Shown here piece after piece: positions 50,601 through 60,122 of a stretch of 64,000 nucleotides of DNA. Position 1 is the stretch's first letter; each line of letters begins with the position of its first letter. Under the pieces are notes generated by a model that was given only the letters and a program-made list of their open reading frames with translations, searched no databases and was not told the DNA's origin. Source of the stretch: an uncultured Prevotella sp. (lineage in GTDB: Bacteria; Bacteroidota; Bacteroidia; Bacteroidales; Bacteroidaceae); the NCBI GenBank assembly GCA_937889855.1, contig CALBYK010000319.1, forward strand, positions 1 through 64,000, in the 5' to 3' direction. Both the position numbers and the translations under genes were made by a program.

Positions 50601-53600
50601 TACACATCGGCATAGTTAGTGATATGCCCCTCTGCGTCATACATGATGCCGTAAGTGGACGCAAGCTCGTTGCGATACTCCGCAGCCTCATCCTTCTGAA
50701 TCTCCATCTTCTTCTTAGTCCACTCAATTTGCTGCTTGATTAGACTAATCTGCTGTTCCATATTATCAGCGATTTGGAAGCCAACAACGCGGTCTTGGTT
50801 ATCGGAAATCTTATCTAGGTTCTTGTCAAGAGTGTCAAGCTCTGCGTTCACGCGTTCGTAGCGGTCTACAGCATCCTCAACAGTGTCTTTAGACTTTGGC
50901 GTATAGTTGCTGCCAGAACCGTCTCCACTACCACCTGAGCCTCCACCACCACCTGAGCCTCCACTACCACCTGAGCCTCCACTACCACCTGAGCCTCCAC
51001 TACCACCCGTGCGCCCGCTGCTAGGCGTAGCTCCAGCGCTAGACCCCGATGGATAGTAAGAGCTTATGTCCAGCGCTTCATTCGCAGCTTGCTGGTTCCC
51101 TGCGTTAGTGAAATAATCTCCCGCGCTTTGAAGAGCACTGGCAAAATCAGCAACGCTGCCGCCGCCCTTGCCAGCAATATCATAACCCCAGGTCGGTAAA
51201 TTTATCCCGTTAGGGATGCCTTTCTCGTCTGTCCTTAGGCTAAATCCACCTGTAATGTAAGGAGTCGCTTCAATATTATAATTAAAACCACTAATTGCTG
51301 TGCCTAAAGAGGACAAAACACTGCCAATAGCTTGAGAGGCGTTAGAAATGCCCGTTGCGACATTCGACATAGCAGCACCGGTAAGTTGTTGGATTGAAGC
51401 CATAGAACCGCCAGTAAGGCTCTGTAATGTAGCTGCCGCAGAGGCCGCTTGTGCTTGGTCAGAGCTTGTAGCCTGCGTCAATAACTGCCCTATGTATTGC
51501 TGAGATTGCCCAGTAGCAGAAGAAATCTGCTGAATGGCAGTCTGCATATTCTCGCTAGAGCTGCCAGCGAAATTTATAAACTGATTAGTTAGATCGCTGA
51601 CATATTGGGGCAATCGGCTATCAGACATGATAGATTCATCGGAAAATACATCATCCAATGTTTGACCGTAATCTGATAGTAAATCAGCATTGTTTTGTAT
51701 GGCATCGGCAAACCCAGAAGCTTGCTCTAGCCCTTTTTGGGCATCAGTAGCATCATTATAAGCTTTAGCGGCTGCTTTTGTCGCGTCGTCTGCATCTTCT
51801 GATGCTTCAACGTAACCGTCTGTGCCGTCTTCAAGGTTATAAGTGCTATCCAGCAACTCCTTTTGGGCGTCTAACCCTGCGTCCAGCTGGTCAATATAAT
51901 CGCTAACACTTGTGTCTCCTTTGACAAAAGCCTTGTTGGCCTGTAGCAGGCCATCCGACAATTCTGTAGCAGCAACAGAAGCCGTTTCCTCAAGCGCGTC
52001 AGTTGTCTCATCAAATTTGCCGTTTAGGTTGTCTAAAGACTCAAGCGCTCCACTATTATTTAATGCGTCGGAAATACCATTAAAGTAATCTGTAAATCCT
52101 ATCTCGCCATTCGCTAAGCTCGTGTTCAAGTCTTGATTCGCGGAAGAGAAAGCATCCATGGCGGAGTCGTTAAAATTCCCCGTCCCAGTATCATCGGGGT
52201 GCGACTCAAAATGAGTCATACGTTCTAATAGATCGTTATAATTTTCAAAACTAGAAGTCCCGCCCATCGCATCGTCAACAGCGGCAGATTGTTCTTTAAG
52301 CGAATCATTATAGTCATTAAGAGCTTGCTGGTTTAACTTCCATTGGTCTCCAATTTTTGTAAGATAAACCATATACTCAGGATTTTCTTGAAGAATATCT
52401 GCGACCTCTGAGTCAGAAAACCCTCCATTAGATTCATATTTATCAAAAAGGTTTCCTAAAGAAGACTCTGTATTGTTAGCGGTCTCTAAATTACTGGAGT
52501 AATCTGAGTTTATCGTAACAGAGTCTAAAGACCCATTTTGCTGAATTTCTCTTATCTGATTGTTAATACTCTCCACCGTTGCTGTTGTATCCAGCTGCCC
52601 TAGCAAAGAGATACGCTGTTCTTCTGTTAGCCCGCCGTTATCAATTGCCGCCTGTTGGTCAGAGTTCAAAGAATTGTAAATCTCTTCTGCGCTCTCTTTG
52701 CCTATTTCAGAGGCTAACGCTTCACCGCTTCTTGTACCAGCGCTCTCCATGCCTTCGACAAAAGCATCAACTACCTGGTCTGCAACGTTGCTCCCAGTCT
52801 TTTGAGCAAGCTGCTGCTTGACCTGCGCTTTATACTCATCTACGGTTCCGCCACTGTACTGCAAGTCGCTGTCGCCTTGGTACTGGGCTAAAAGGTTCTG
52901 AGCCTGGTTGTTCCAATTCTCTTTTAGTTCGCTTTCTTGCTCTGAATATTGAGACCTGAAAGAAGAAAAATTGCCATAATCAGCCTGCAATTGCGACAAA
53001 GTATCTTGCGCTTGCTTATACTCGTCACTTGAAACATCTGCGATGGAATTAAGATTATTCTGTGCTTGTTCGATGGCGTCTTTATACGCCTGAGTCATGT
53101 TATCGAGGTCCTGGATACGCTGTTCAGCAGTTGTACCAGCCGCAAAGGCAAAAAATCTGTTGCCATTAGCCCCGCCAGAGGTGATAGAGCCAGCGTTACT
53201 ATAAGCGTTATTTAACGTATCATTGTCAAAATTAGAATCATACTTTTGGTTTCTAGATTGAAAAAGACCAGGAGCACTTACATACTCTTTTTCAGCTTGC
53301 CACACGCCTTGTTGGATAGAATTCGCATTTGCTGCGGCGTTGCTTGCAGCGGCATTGCTCACGCTTTTGGCGTAGGCATCCCAATTACCAGCCGCAGCCT
53401 GGGCTTTGGCGCTTTGGTCGTCAATTAGTCCATTTAGCGTCTTGGCGGCTTCTGCCAAGTCAGAAGAAGAAGCCTCTCCCTGCTTGTATTTCTCATACAC
53501 AGACTCGAAACTTGACTGCGCGTCTTGGACGCTGGTTAAGCTCTGAGCAGCCGCATCCGCACTATCCTTGATACCATCAATTCTGTCTTGCTCTGCTTGA

Positions 53601-56437
53601 GCCGCAGCTGAAAACGCTGCCGTTGCAAGACCGACTGCGGCAGTAATGGCAAGTAGCGGAAGCATCGGTTTTATTGCTGCCGCAAGTGCCGCGCCAACAG
53701 ATTTAGCACCCGTTACAATTGCCTCAAAGACTGCTACTGCGGCATCCTTAAGAGATGTAAATGCAGTCCCTGCGTTAGAAAGAGATGTCTTAAGGTTTTT
53801 TAATGCACTGGCACCCTCTGCGAACTCCTCAGCAATACCAAGGTTAACCAATGCAGTGTGCATCCCTCCAAGTCCATCTAAGATGGAAGGAAGGGTAAAC
53901 ACCATCAGCTCTAATGTCTGCGCAAACTTTTCGCCGGCAGACAAATCATCATTAGTCAGTAAAGACCCAAGAGATTGGAAAGACTGCCAAGCAAAAAACA
54001 GCTGCCCAACACTGCCCGCCAGCGTGGAGATGGTAGCAATGCTGCTCTGTAAGTCAATCTTGTCGACAATGCCACCGTTTGTTTTGCCCTGACCCTCCAA
54101 AGATGCCTCTGCTTCGCCAAGCGCCTGGGCTGTCGCGTTCAAATTGTCAATAACCGAAGAAGCTTGCACGTGCTCACTCTTTGTCTTATCCGCCTGAACG
54201 TTAACCTCTTCAAGAAGAGTCTTTATATTAGCAATCTTTTTCTGTAACTCATCAAAAGTCTTAACGCTTCCAAGGTTTGTCAGCTTTTCTTTAAAAGCGT
54301 CTACATCGCCGCCCGCGCTCTTAAAGGCTTCTATAAAATTATTAAAGCTGCCGCCTTTATCTTTGTCGGAGATAATCCTTCGAATATCCTCATTAATATT
54401 AAATTGCTGGCCATTGTTCTCGCTAAGTCGTTTTTGTTCTTTTTTAGTCAGCCTGCTTTTCTTTTGATAATCACTTAACCTACTACGAATCGCTTCTGCG
54501 GCTGTACTAAGAGTCTTTTGTCTATCTTGAAGCTTCTGATCGTAACTCTCTATTTCTTCCGTTGATTTAGCGTGGCCTTTCTCATCTACCTCGACGGCAT
54601 TGCGTACATCAAGAGACTCAGGACTTGTTTGATGATTTAAAAAATCTCTCAATTTTTCTTCTGCGCTAATTTGTTGTTTCTTCAGGTCAAGAACTTTATT
54701 TTCCATATTTACAGTATCTTGAAGCGCCGCGTTATATTCTTTGCGTTGATCAAGACTCATGGATTCTTGTTTGTCAAGCATATTATTGACAAAATTAAGG
54801 CTCTCAACGTGGTCAGAGTCCTCTCCGACAGCACCCAACTTAGTAATTACTTCTTTTGCACTTTGAGTTTGGCTCTGTCTCTTTTGGAAATTCGTCAATG
54901 TATTTGTAAATGTTTGACCTATCTGATTTGAGAACAGCTTCATCGCTGTCGCACCGAGGCCGTTTAATATATGGTCTGCACCACCAAGAGCATCAACAAA
55001 TTGCTGGACTAGTTTCAACACATCCGTCAAACCGCTAATAAACGGCTTAAAGTCATTGGGGTCAAACAAACTATTGATTACACCCTCGCCGGCCGTCTGT
55101 AAGGACTGCAACCTGGCCTGCATAGAGTCCATATAGATGGCTTGCTGCTCGTCCAAAGCGCCAGCAGAGCTAGTCATCATTTCATACTGGCTCTGATACA
55201 TATCAGCATTTTCCATCAACGCTGTGAAGGCGTTCAGCTGGTACTTGCCAGCAACTGTCGTGGCGATAGAAATCTGCTGAGCGTCACTAAGGCTTGTCCA
55301 CTTCTTCTGCAAGTCGGTAAGAACATCGCCAAGGTTGCGCAGATTGCCTGTCTCATCAAGCACTTGTACGCCAATATCTGCCAACTTACCAGAGACAGTG
55401 CCCAAATCAACGCCGTCCTCAAGAGTGTCGCCCATCTTAAGGTCCGCGATACGAGCATAAAGAGTCTTTAGCGCGTTACCAACAGACTCAGGGGCCTGAC
55501 GTGTGACAGACACAATAGTGCCAATCTGAGCAGTCAACTGCTCTTGAGATACACCAAGAGTACTAGCAGTAGACGCAACCTTCTGCTCTGCGGTAGCAAG
55601 TTCCTCAAGGTCTGAAGCACTCGCAGCAGCAACAACAGACATGCCAGACAAGGCGTTCTCTACCTCATCAATGGACATATGATAACCTTCCATTAATGAA
55701 GTAACTTGCTCCGAGACGGTGGCTGTGTCTTGCTGTGTGACATTGGCGACTTTCTGAGTAATCTCTGCCAAACGAGTATAATCAGCCTCATTAAAACCAT
55801 TCTGAGCGAACAGCTGTGCGGCATCTGTGAAGGAAACTGTCGAAGAACCGAGAGACTGAGCGGCTGTATTTGCCGTTCTTGCGAAATCTCGCATATTGTC
55901 GTTCGACGCGCCCGTGACAATACGAATGTTGTTAAGAGACGTGTCAAGGTCTTTTACGTACTCAACAGACTGAGATAAAGTATTAGTTACTCTCTGAAAG
56001 ATACCAGCTGTGACACCCCAACGGGCAGTGTTACCCATTGTGTTAAAAATCTTATCAGCAAAATTTGAAATACTTCTAGTAGAAGTGTCCATCTTACCAA
56101 CTTGCGTAATAATATTGCCGAAAGCCTTTGAGCCTTCTGTCCCCGCAAGCTTCATCGACTTTTCAAGAGAAGACAAAGAAAGTCCGTCTAATTCTTTCTT
56201 AAAAGAATTAATATTGATTAAACCCGTCGAAGGGTTCATTGCCTTCGATAATGCCTCGCTGACTTTGTTTATCTGTCCTTGAGCTTCTTTTACCTTTGAA
56301 TCGTCAAGGAGGCTTCTTTTTCCAAGCCTATCGAGTTGCATCATCACGGCACTCAACTCGCCTTTCAGCTTGTTGATTCCGCTAGAGTCAAGAGTTGTAC
56401 GTAAATTATACTCAATTGTGTTACTAAACTTGCTCAA
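47696..56437 (-). CDS. Tail tape measure protein
   Basis: This 2913-residue protein starts at TTG. It has the phage-tail tape-measure core (GGIFQRVTNTLSQSVEYVKDLDTSLNN-type and EEVATAEQKVASTASTLGVS-type segments, about residues 130-300). Long helical coiled-coil stretches, two to three hydrophobic helices (about 890-960), a Gly-Ser linker and a C-terminal GYTGDDW…LLHEKELILN segment follow. The family spans the tail lumen and sets tail length; at about 0.15 nm per residue this predicts a tail near 400 nm (inference). The GGS-rich linker is encoded by tandem repeats. It sits upstream of baseplate genes. Confidence 0.93.
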   Translation of the reverse strand: MSKFSNTIEYNLRTTLDSSGINKLKGELSAVMMQLDRLGKRSLLDDSKVKEAQGQINKVSEALSKAMNPSTGLININSFKKELDGLSLSSLEKSMKLAGTEGSKAFGNIITQVGKMDTSTRSISNFADKIFNTMGNTARWGVTAGIFQRVTNTLSQSVEYVKDLDTSLNNIRIVTGASNDNMRDFARTANTAAQSLGSSTVSFTDAAQLFAQNGFNEADYTRLAEITQKVANVTQQDTATVSEQVTSLMEGYHMSIDEVENALSGMSVVAAASASDLEELATAEQKVASTASTLGVSQEQLTAQIGTIVSVTRQAPESVGNALKTLYARIADLKMGDTLEDGVDLGTVSGKLADIGVQVLDETGNLRNLGDVLTDLQKKWTSLSDAQQISIATTVAGKYQLNAFTALMENADMYQSQYEMMTSSAGALDEQQAIYMDSMQARLQSLQTAGEGVINSLFDPNDFKPFISGLTDVLKLVQQFVDALGGADHILNGLGATAMKLFSNQIGQTFTNTLTNFQKRQSQTQSAKEVITKLGAVGEDSDHVESLNFVNNMLDKQESMSLDQRKEYNAALQDTVNMENKVLDLKKQQISAEEKLRDFLNHQTSPESLDVRNAVEVDEKGHAKSTEEIESYDQKLQDRQKTLSTAAEAIRSRLSDYQKKSRLTKKEQKRLSENNGQQFNINEDIRRIISDKDKGGSFNNFIEAFKSAGGDVDAFKEKLTNLGSVKTFDELQKKIANIKTLLEEVNVQADKTKSEHVQASSVIDNLNATAQALGEAEASLEGQGKTNGGIVDKIDLQSSIATISTLAGSVGQLFFAWQSFQSLGSLLTNDDLSAGEKFAQTLELMVFTLPSILDGLGGMHTALVNLGIAEEFAEGASALKNLKTSLSNAGTAFTSLKDAAVAVFEAIVTGAKSVGAALAAAIKPMLPLLAITAAVGLATAAFSAAAQAEQDRIDGIKDSADAAAQSLTSVQDAQSSFESVYEKYKQGEASSSDLAEAAKTLNGLIDDQSAKAQAAAGNWDAYAKSVSNAAASNAAANANSIQQGVWQAEKEYVSAPGLFQSRNQKYDSNFDNDTLNNAYSNAGSITSGGANGNRFFAFAAGTTAEQRIQDLDNMTQAYKDAIEQAQNNLNSIADVSSDEYKQAQDTLSQLQADYGNFSSFRSQYSEQESELKENWNNQAQNLLAQYQGDSDLQYSGGTVDEYKAQVKQQLAQKTGSNVADQVVDAFVEGMESAGTRSGEALASEIGKESAEEIYNSLNSDQQAAIDNGGLTEEQRISLLGQLDTTATVESINNQIREIQQNGSLDSVTINSDYSSNLETANNTESSLGNLFDKYESNGGFSDSEVADILQENPEYMVYLTKIGDQWKLNQQALNDYNDSLKEQSAAVDDAMGGTSSFENYNDLLERMTHFESHPDDTGTGNFNDSAMDAFSSANQDLNTSLANGEIGFTDYFNGISDALNNSGALESLDNLNGKFDETTDALEETASVAATELSDGLLQANKAFVKGDTSVSDYIDQLDAGLDAQKELLDSTYNLEDGTDGYVEASEDADDATKAAAKAYNDATDAQKGLEQASGFADAIQNNADLLSDYGQTLDDVFSDESIMSDSRLPQYVSDLTNQFINFAGSSSENMQTAIQQISSATGQSQQYIGQLLTQATSSDQAQAASAAATLQSLTGGSMASIQQLTGAAMSNVATGISNASQAIGSVLSSLGTAISGFNYNIEATPYITGGFSLRTDEKGIPNGINLPTWGYDIAGKGGGSVADFASALQSAGDYFTNAGNQQAANEALDISSYYPSGSSAGATPSSGRTGGSGGSGGSGGSGGSGGSGGGGGSGGSGDGSGSNYTPKSKDTVEDAVDRYERVNAELDTLDKNLDKISDNQDRVVGFQIADNMEQQISLIKQQIEWTKKKMEIQKDEAAEYRNELASTYGIMYDAEGHITNYADVYKNLLNNLNGLINQYNADTTEAGQDALEKQIDTAQKSFDNFSDLVSKYDDLVSDSILESEKDIQDYYDKIEDLQIEAFQKAVDAVDNIKDLQDKIIDFNAVFSGLDSDSPFRKMFTSLDKLKTYWDVNTKSVDAYYDELISRNNKAMAGASAQQKKSLEYQNKVLEAARQQYGKGTFEAGGTGLFDMTMANLNTILEQMRQFEETGTSTIFGEDSGDMYEVGNDIFDNATSLLEDYEDQLDDLHDSILDAIDDIADRIDDRMDAYENIGDELEHYADIIEMVHGENSYDELNQVSQATVNNNQAAINELKQNIAMWQDMLGSLKEGSEEWKKVNEKIQDAQSDLLDKTSDTIQEMVDMYERGVNKILDKWVGSTGMGDDLDWISEQWELINRNADYYLDDVNSAYQIQKLQGKYLDLLDDSNGLDIQNQITQQMQQQLSYLREKDKLSEYDVNYANAQLEILQKTIALQEAERNKSQLKLKRDTQGNYSYVYSADENNVRSAQSDLLDAQNNAYNLSKDQMKQTQDDSLSALQDARNTIQQIWTNANLTLEEKTARTQTIIDSLKEYLAGTSEQLSESEKNIINDFVGMCEILTDENSDKLQDVYNQIVSGNTDAFDQIDTRWQTSITNWLKNMDKFNTSTDQAFKDLTNNFQGYQTKLDELGTLAGMTFNDLSGTIDNATKKTDSLASSTAAFIDQLKNDSATVKDYEDALTKMTAKIQDAENGMRAYQEQVNQLQQNLTAKEQENANLSSQVKDLQSKIDTITGANSGGGGGGGSANSETAWGIAKAIWTYGGASGWGNDPIRSGKLIKAYGSDFAKEVQSIINQNYRSNKLVDYGSMKYSSYNLIGYRSGGYTGDDWSASEKQAGKIGLLHEKELILNKTDTENILNAVDMVRSMVAVGRNGNYNDIIRQSNNVVDMSSITKPLDDMGQTYYQVECTFPNATNVDEIQRAILTLPDIAPQYAYKS
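50922..51007 (-). repeat. Tandem 18-bp repeat encoding a Gly-Gly-Ser linker
   Basis: At least four near-identical copies of accacctgagcctccact encode (GGSGGS)n in the middle of the tape measure. Copy number could change by slippage and so alter linker length. Confidence 0.75.
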
Positions 56438-56501
56438 CTATGTCACACCTCCGAAAGTCCATGCCTCCTCAATAAAAAACCAACTCTTTCAAAGAGGCGA
56501 A

Positions 56502-56541
56502 ATAAAAAAATCCCTACTCTCATATAATGAAAGTAGGGACA
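56502..56541 (-). terminator. Terminator before the tape-measure gene
   Basis: A stem TCCCTACT / AGTAGGGA with a 13-nt loop is followed by seven Ts on the - strand, after the 186-residue gene. It separates tape-measure expression from that of the upstream genes. Confidence 0.8.
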
Positions 56542-56567
56542 TAGTTTTTATGTGTTTTTGACCTAGG

Positions 56568-57128
56568 TTACTTCTTGTCACCGTCTATAGTCTTCATGGT
56601 AGACTTAGCCTTTTCAGCCTTCTTCTCTGCTGCTTCAGTCTTGGCGGCTTGGTCTCTGCCAAAACCCCACTTCTCAGCGAACTCCTGAACAACCTTGGCA
56701 TCTCCGCTTGCGGCCTTCTGAAGCTGCTCCGCCGCAGACTTCACAATATCGCCACTGAGAGTGTTGATGGAATCAAGAAGACCGCGTGCAGACTGCTGGT
56801 ATTTCACGACCTCATCAAGCCAGATGTCAGCCTGGACATCTAGTCTCGTCATTTCTTTTGCGTACTTCGTCTGCATCTCAGAGATAGTGCCATCCTCTAC
56901 CAGCATATCGAAGGCGAGACGGATATCGTAACCGCTTCCAATAGAGGCAGCAATCGTCTCCTTCTTGTCGGGGAAGAGTGCCTGCGCGGCAAAGACATAG
57001 GCCGCACGATAGAAGATATAAGAACTGACAAAGCCGCCATCGCTTGCGGCCTGAGCAGCCAAGTCCAGAATCATAGACATCTGCTCGGTAGAAATCTTCT
57101 TGCTCTTCTCATATTCTAGGTTAAACAT
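56568..57128 (-). CDS. Possible tail assembly chaperone
   Basis: This 186-residue helical protein stands directly before the tape measure, the usual place of tail assembly chaperones. It has a long helical middle (FYRAAYVFAAQALFP) and a charged Lys/Ala C-terminus (AEKKAEKAKSTMK). No slippery frameshift site joining it to a second product was recognised, so the assignment rests on position only. Confidence 0.5.
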   Translation of the reverse strand: MFNLEYEKSKKISTEQMSMILDLAAQAASDGGFVSSYIFYRAAYVFAAQALFPDKKETIAASIGSGYDIRLAFDMLVEDGTISEMQTKYAKEMTRLDVQADIWLDEVVKYQQSARGLLDSINTLSGDIVKSAAEQLQKAASGDAKVVQEFAEKWGFGRDQAAKTEAAEKKAEKAKSTMKTIDGDKK

Positions 57129-57143
57129 TTATTTTCTCCTTTT

Positions 57144-58871
57144 CTATCCTTTTCCCGTAATAAGACTTGTCAGCGTTTTTAAACTCACTGTCAGTCGCGT
57201 GCTTGAAAGAAGACCTAAGATGCTATCATATGCCTTTCGAGAACGAGCAATAGCTAAGTCAGTATCTTCATCTTTACGCAGATAACCGCCGGTCTTATTA
57301 CTCTTAATCCAGGTAGAAGTCTTAAGCATCTTGTCGCGGCTTATACCATTGAGTTTATAACCGTAGCCAAAGCTCTTAACTCCATTATACCCTTCTTCGC
57401 CGTTTTTTATATATCCTTCTATATCTCTTAATACGTCTGTAATATAATACACCTGTCTGTTTAGGACAAAGAACAAAGTATTCTCATTAACGCTACCCAT
57501 CATATATCTCGCTAAATTCGAAACGACAGTTGTTTTTACTATCTCGGACCAGGCAGCGTCAAGCGTTTTTCCTGTTGTCTTATCTTGGAATTTGGTCATA
57601 TAAGTGTGACCAGCGCCTGTATTGGCAAGAAGCAAAAAACTGCTATCTTGAGGAAATGCTAATCTATATGCTTCTGCAAAACTAGTGTTTCCGCCATCGA
57701 AAATAGTATAATACATAGTCTTTGAGGATGGATCTATAGTATAATTTTTTACATTTGCACCAAAAGTCACCGAAGCTGTCCCATTACCGTCTTTGACGTC
57801 TAAGGTTACTTCAACGTCTCTTTTGTTGATACGAGTCTTAACAGTATCGCCATTAGGATACAATTTCTTTGTCGCCATTGAAGGGTCTTGCCTGACAACG
57901 ATATCACACCCTATTCCACACGCTCCACCATAAGAATAGTTAGGAGCGGATTGACCAACACTAACGTTTGTGGCAGAAACCTCAACCTTTTCTTTGAGTT
58001 CTTCGATATTGGCGAACACCTTCCGGCTTCCTGTTGTTAGCGCTGTAGCCGCAGAAATTTCGCCCATAAGCCCTTGAGCGCGGGACCTCATGCTCGCAAT
58101 CTTACCAGCAAATTTCCTAAAAATCTGCGCAGCCAAAGGGGCTTTACTGTTTTCATCCCCTACAAAAGAGCCGTTGTCGATATAGTCCCCAAAGCCGCCA
58201 ACTTCAATAGCGTCAACAATCGCAATACATTGTTTGATGTCAGCCTCAAGCCTCTCCTCAGCAGTAGCGCCTTCACCCGCTTTCAACTCAACCAAGCCAT
58301 CTTTACTAAGAAACTTGTCTATAATCTTTTGTGCTATTGGACCATTTATCGTTCCATTCTTTGCGTAAGCTCCAATGACTTCATCTCTATAGTCCTCTAC
58401 TGTTTTATTGGATTTAAGATATCCCATCATTTTATCTATTGCACCATTCATACTGCTCACAAAAGTGCTACATTCTTCAGCCAACTGATTAGCGAGAGCC
58501 ACCGCATCATCATTATTTTTATACGAAGCAGATTTATTCAAGAACTCTTTGTCAGACATTTTAATGGAAGCGAGGTGATCTTTATCATACCCTTCTCCAA
58601 GATTTTCATTCCAACTTTCTGGCTTGAACAATTCCTCAAGGGCCTTCCCTGCTGCGCCGGTGCTAGCAACAAGAGCATCTATTCTGGCTTGCACAGTGTT
58701 TATCTGATTGTCTAATAACTCCGCTCTTTTTTTGCTATTAAACTTATCAAAATTGAATTGCGGAGAATTTAAAGAGTATGTGGCAAAATTCCTAAAATAA
58801 TAGTGAACATAATTTGTTTCTTCAACCAATCTACGAGAAATCGGATGCGAAGCGTTTATCCTAAGCGCCAC
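57144..58871 (-). CDS. Large protein of unknown function between major tail protein and chaperone
   Basis: This 575-residue protein starts at GTG with AAGGAGG upstream. The N-terminal half is helical (residues 1-300, with AGEGATAEERLEADIKQCI). The C-terminal half has a glycine-rich segment SYGGACGIGCDI and beta strands (TMYYTIFDGGNTSFAEAYRLAF). No tail or enzyme family recognised. It follows the strong terminator of the major tail protein, so it is expressed less. A structural role is likely by location; an accessory function cannot be excluded. Confidence 0.6.
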   Translation of the reverse strand: MALRINASHPISRRLVEETNYVHYYFRNFATYSLNSPQFNFDKFNSKKRAELLDNQINTVQARIDALVASTGAAGKALEELFKPESWNENLGEGYDKDHLASIKMSDKEFLNKSASYKNNDDAVALANQLAEECSTFVSSMNGAIDKMMGYLKSNKTVEDYRDEVIGAYAKNGTINGPIAQKIIDKFLSKDGLVELKAGEGATAEERLEADIKQCIAIVDAIEVGGFGDYIDNGSFVGDENSKAPLAAQIFRKFAGKIASMRSRAQGLMGEISAATALTTGSRKVFANIEELKEKVEVSATNVSVGQSAPNYSYGGACGIGCDIVVRQDPSMATKKLYPNGDTVKTRINKRDVEVTLDVKDGNGTASVTFGANVKNYTIDPSSKTMYYTIFDGGNTSFAEAYRLAFPQDSSFLLLANTGAGHTYMTKFQDKTTGKTLDAAWSEIVKTTVVSNLARYMMGSVNENTLFFVLNRQVYYITDVLRDIEGYIKNGEEGYNGVKSFGYGYKLNGISRDKMLKTSTWIKSNKTGGYLRKDEDTDLAIARSRKAYDSILGLLSSTRLTVSLKTLTSLITGKG

Positions 58872-58894
58872 AACAACACCTCCTTCTATCTCTA

Positions 58895-58927
58895 ATAAAA
58901 AAGGAGGAGCCTTGCGGCCCCTCCTTC
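58895..58927 (-). terminator. Terminator after the major tail protein
   Basis: AAGGAGGGGCC-gcaa-GGCTCCTCCTT with one mismatch is followed by a T-rich tail (- strand). It would keep high-level transcription to the major tail protein. Confidence 0.88.
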
Positions 58928-58937
58928 AGGGTAGAAC

Positions 58938-60122
58938 TTAGTCGAACTGGCAACGACTGAAGTCGAAGCTGTACTCGGCGGTCTTGTCGCCCGCAGCACT
59001 TGTGAGCTTGGCGCTCATGACAGGAGCCTCGGGGTTGACGGCAATCACGAGGTTAATCGTGCCGTCACCGTCATCGGTCTGACCAAAGACAAGCTCCTTG
59101 GTACCCACGCCAGTGTTGCTCATCGTGAGCTTGGCGCCATTCTCGGCCTTGAGCTGGAACGGATAGTAGTAACCAACGAGGTCTTTCTCGGTGGTACCGA
59201 AATCAGTCCAATTAGGCGTGTAGTTGAGCTGACCAGCGAAGTCGATGCTGGCACGGTCAACAGTGGCGCTGAAGTGAGAGCCAAGAGTCTCAAGGTTCTT
59301 GTTGGCGAACGTCTTCTCTGTGAAGGCGTCGGTACCAGCGGTCACAGACTCGAAGGCGATGTCAAGAGCAGGGCACTCAATAGACTCGACCTCGCGCTTA
59401 GCGAAGGCGTCCTGGCTGGCCATCATGGTCTTGAAGAAGACCTTGTGGCTATAGTCGCCCTTGACATAAGCGGGGAAGCAGTCCATAGTGAAGTCGAAGG
59501 TGCTGGGATCACCGCTAGAGGCCATCGTGAGCGTGAAGTTAGACTGAATCTTGACGTTCGGGAAGATGAGAGCGACTGGCATGTCAATACCAGAGGTCTG
59601 GTCACGGAAGAATGTAAGACCCTCTGCGTAGAAGTTACCAGTGATGTCGTCAGCCGTAACATCAAGAGAAGTCACACCAGCGGTCTTCTCAGCGTAGCAG
59701 TCAACACGGACAACGCTGCCAACGTACTTCTTCGCATTGGGGAAGGAGACAACGAGCTTGTTGTCACGCGTGACGGTGTAGACATCGCAGTTAGGGGTGA
59801 CGCCAGAAAGGCCAGACTGCTCACCGAGGTGGACAGAAAGAGCGCCAGAATCATCAAGAACGACACCAAACATGGGGTAGGTGCTGTTCACGATGATGTC
59901 GTGGTCATCACCGCAAGTGTCGAGGTCGAGAACAACCGTGCCGTCAGCCTGAATAGGAGCCTCAAACCAAGTGGGCATATACTGCTTGTTGGTGGCGGAG
60001 GCGTCAGAGCGAAGAGCGCCGGCAAGAACAGAGAAGCTCTCGGCGGAAAGCAGAGCCTCTGTGACAGTCAACGTGACGGTCTTCTCACCCTGCCAAGCGA
60101 TTAGGCGAGGGTTACCATGTCC
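58938..60122 (-). CDS. Major tail (tube) protein, exon 2
   Basis: The second exon encodes 394 residues starting GHGNPRLIAWQGEKTVTLTVTE, a typical beginning of the tube-protein core in phages of Gram-positive bacteria, and continues with beta-rich domains. The last third looks like an added Ig-like domain (FGTTEKDLVGYYYPFQLKAE). An ATG at 60125 overlaps the splice junction and belongs to the intron, not a real start. The protein forms the stacked hexameric rings of the tail tube. With exon 1 it has 449 residues. Confidence 0.85.
   Translation of the reverse strand, partial: GHGNPRLIAWQGEKTVTLTVTEALLSAESFSVLAGALRSDASATNKQYMPTWFEAPIQADGTVVLDLDTCGDDHDIIVNSTYPMFGVVLDDSGALSVHLGEQSGLSGVTPNCDVYTVTRDNKLVVSFPNAKKYVGSVVRVDCYAEKTAGVTSLDVTADDITGNFYAEGLTFFRDQTSGIDMPVALIFPNVKIQSNFTLTMASSGDPSTFDFTMDCFPAYVKGDYSHKVFFKTMMASQDAFAKREVESIECPALDIAFESVTAGTDAFTEKTFANKNLETLGSHFSATVDRASIDFAGQLNYTPNWTDFGTTEKDLVGYYYPFQLKAENGAKLTMSNTGVGTKELVFGQTDDGDGTINLVIAVNPEAPVMSAKLTSAAGDKTAEYSFDFSRCQFD

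Noticed and set aside
50922..51007. CRISPR-like short repeats
   Set aside because: They are in frame, contiguous without spacers, and encode a Gly-Ser linker.
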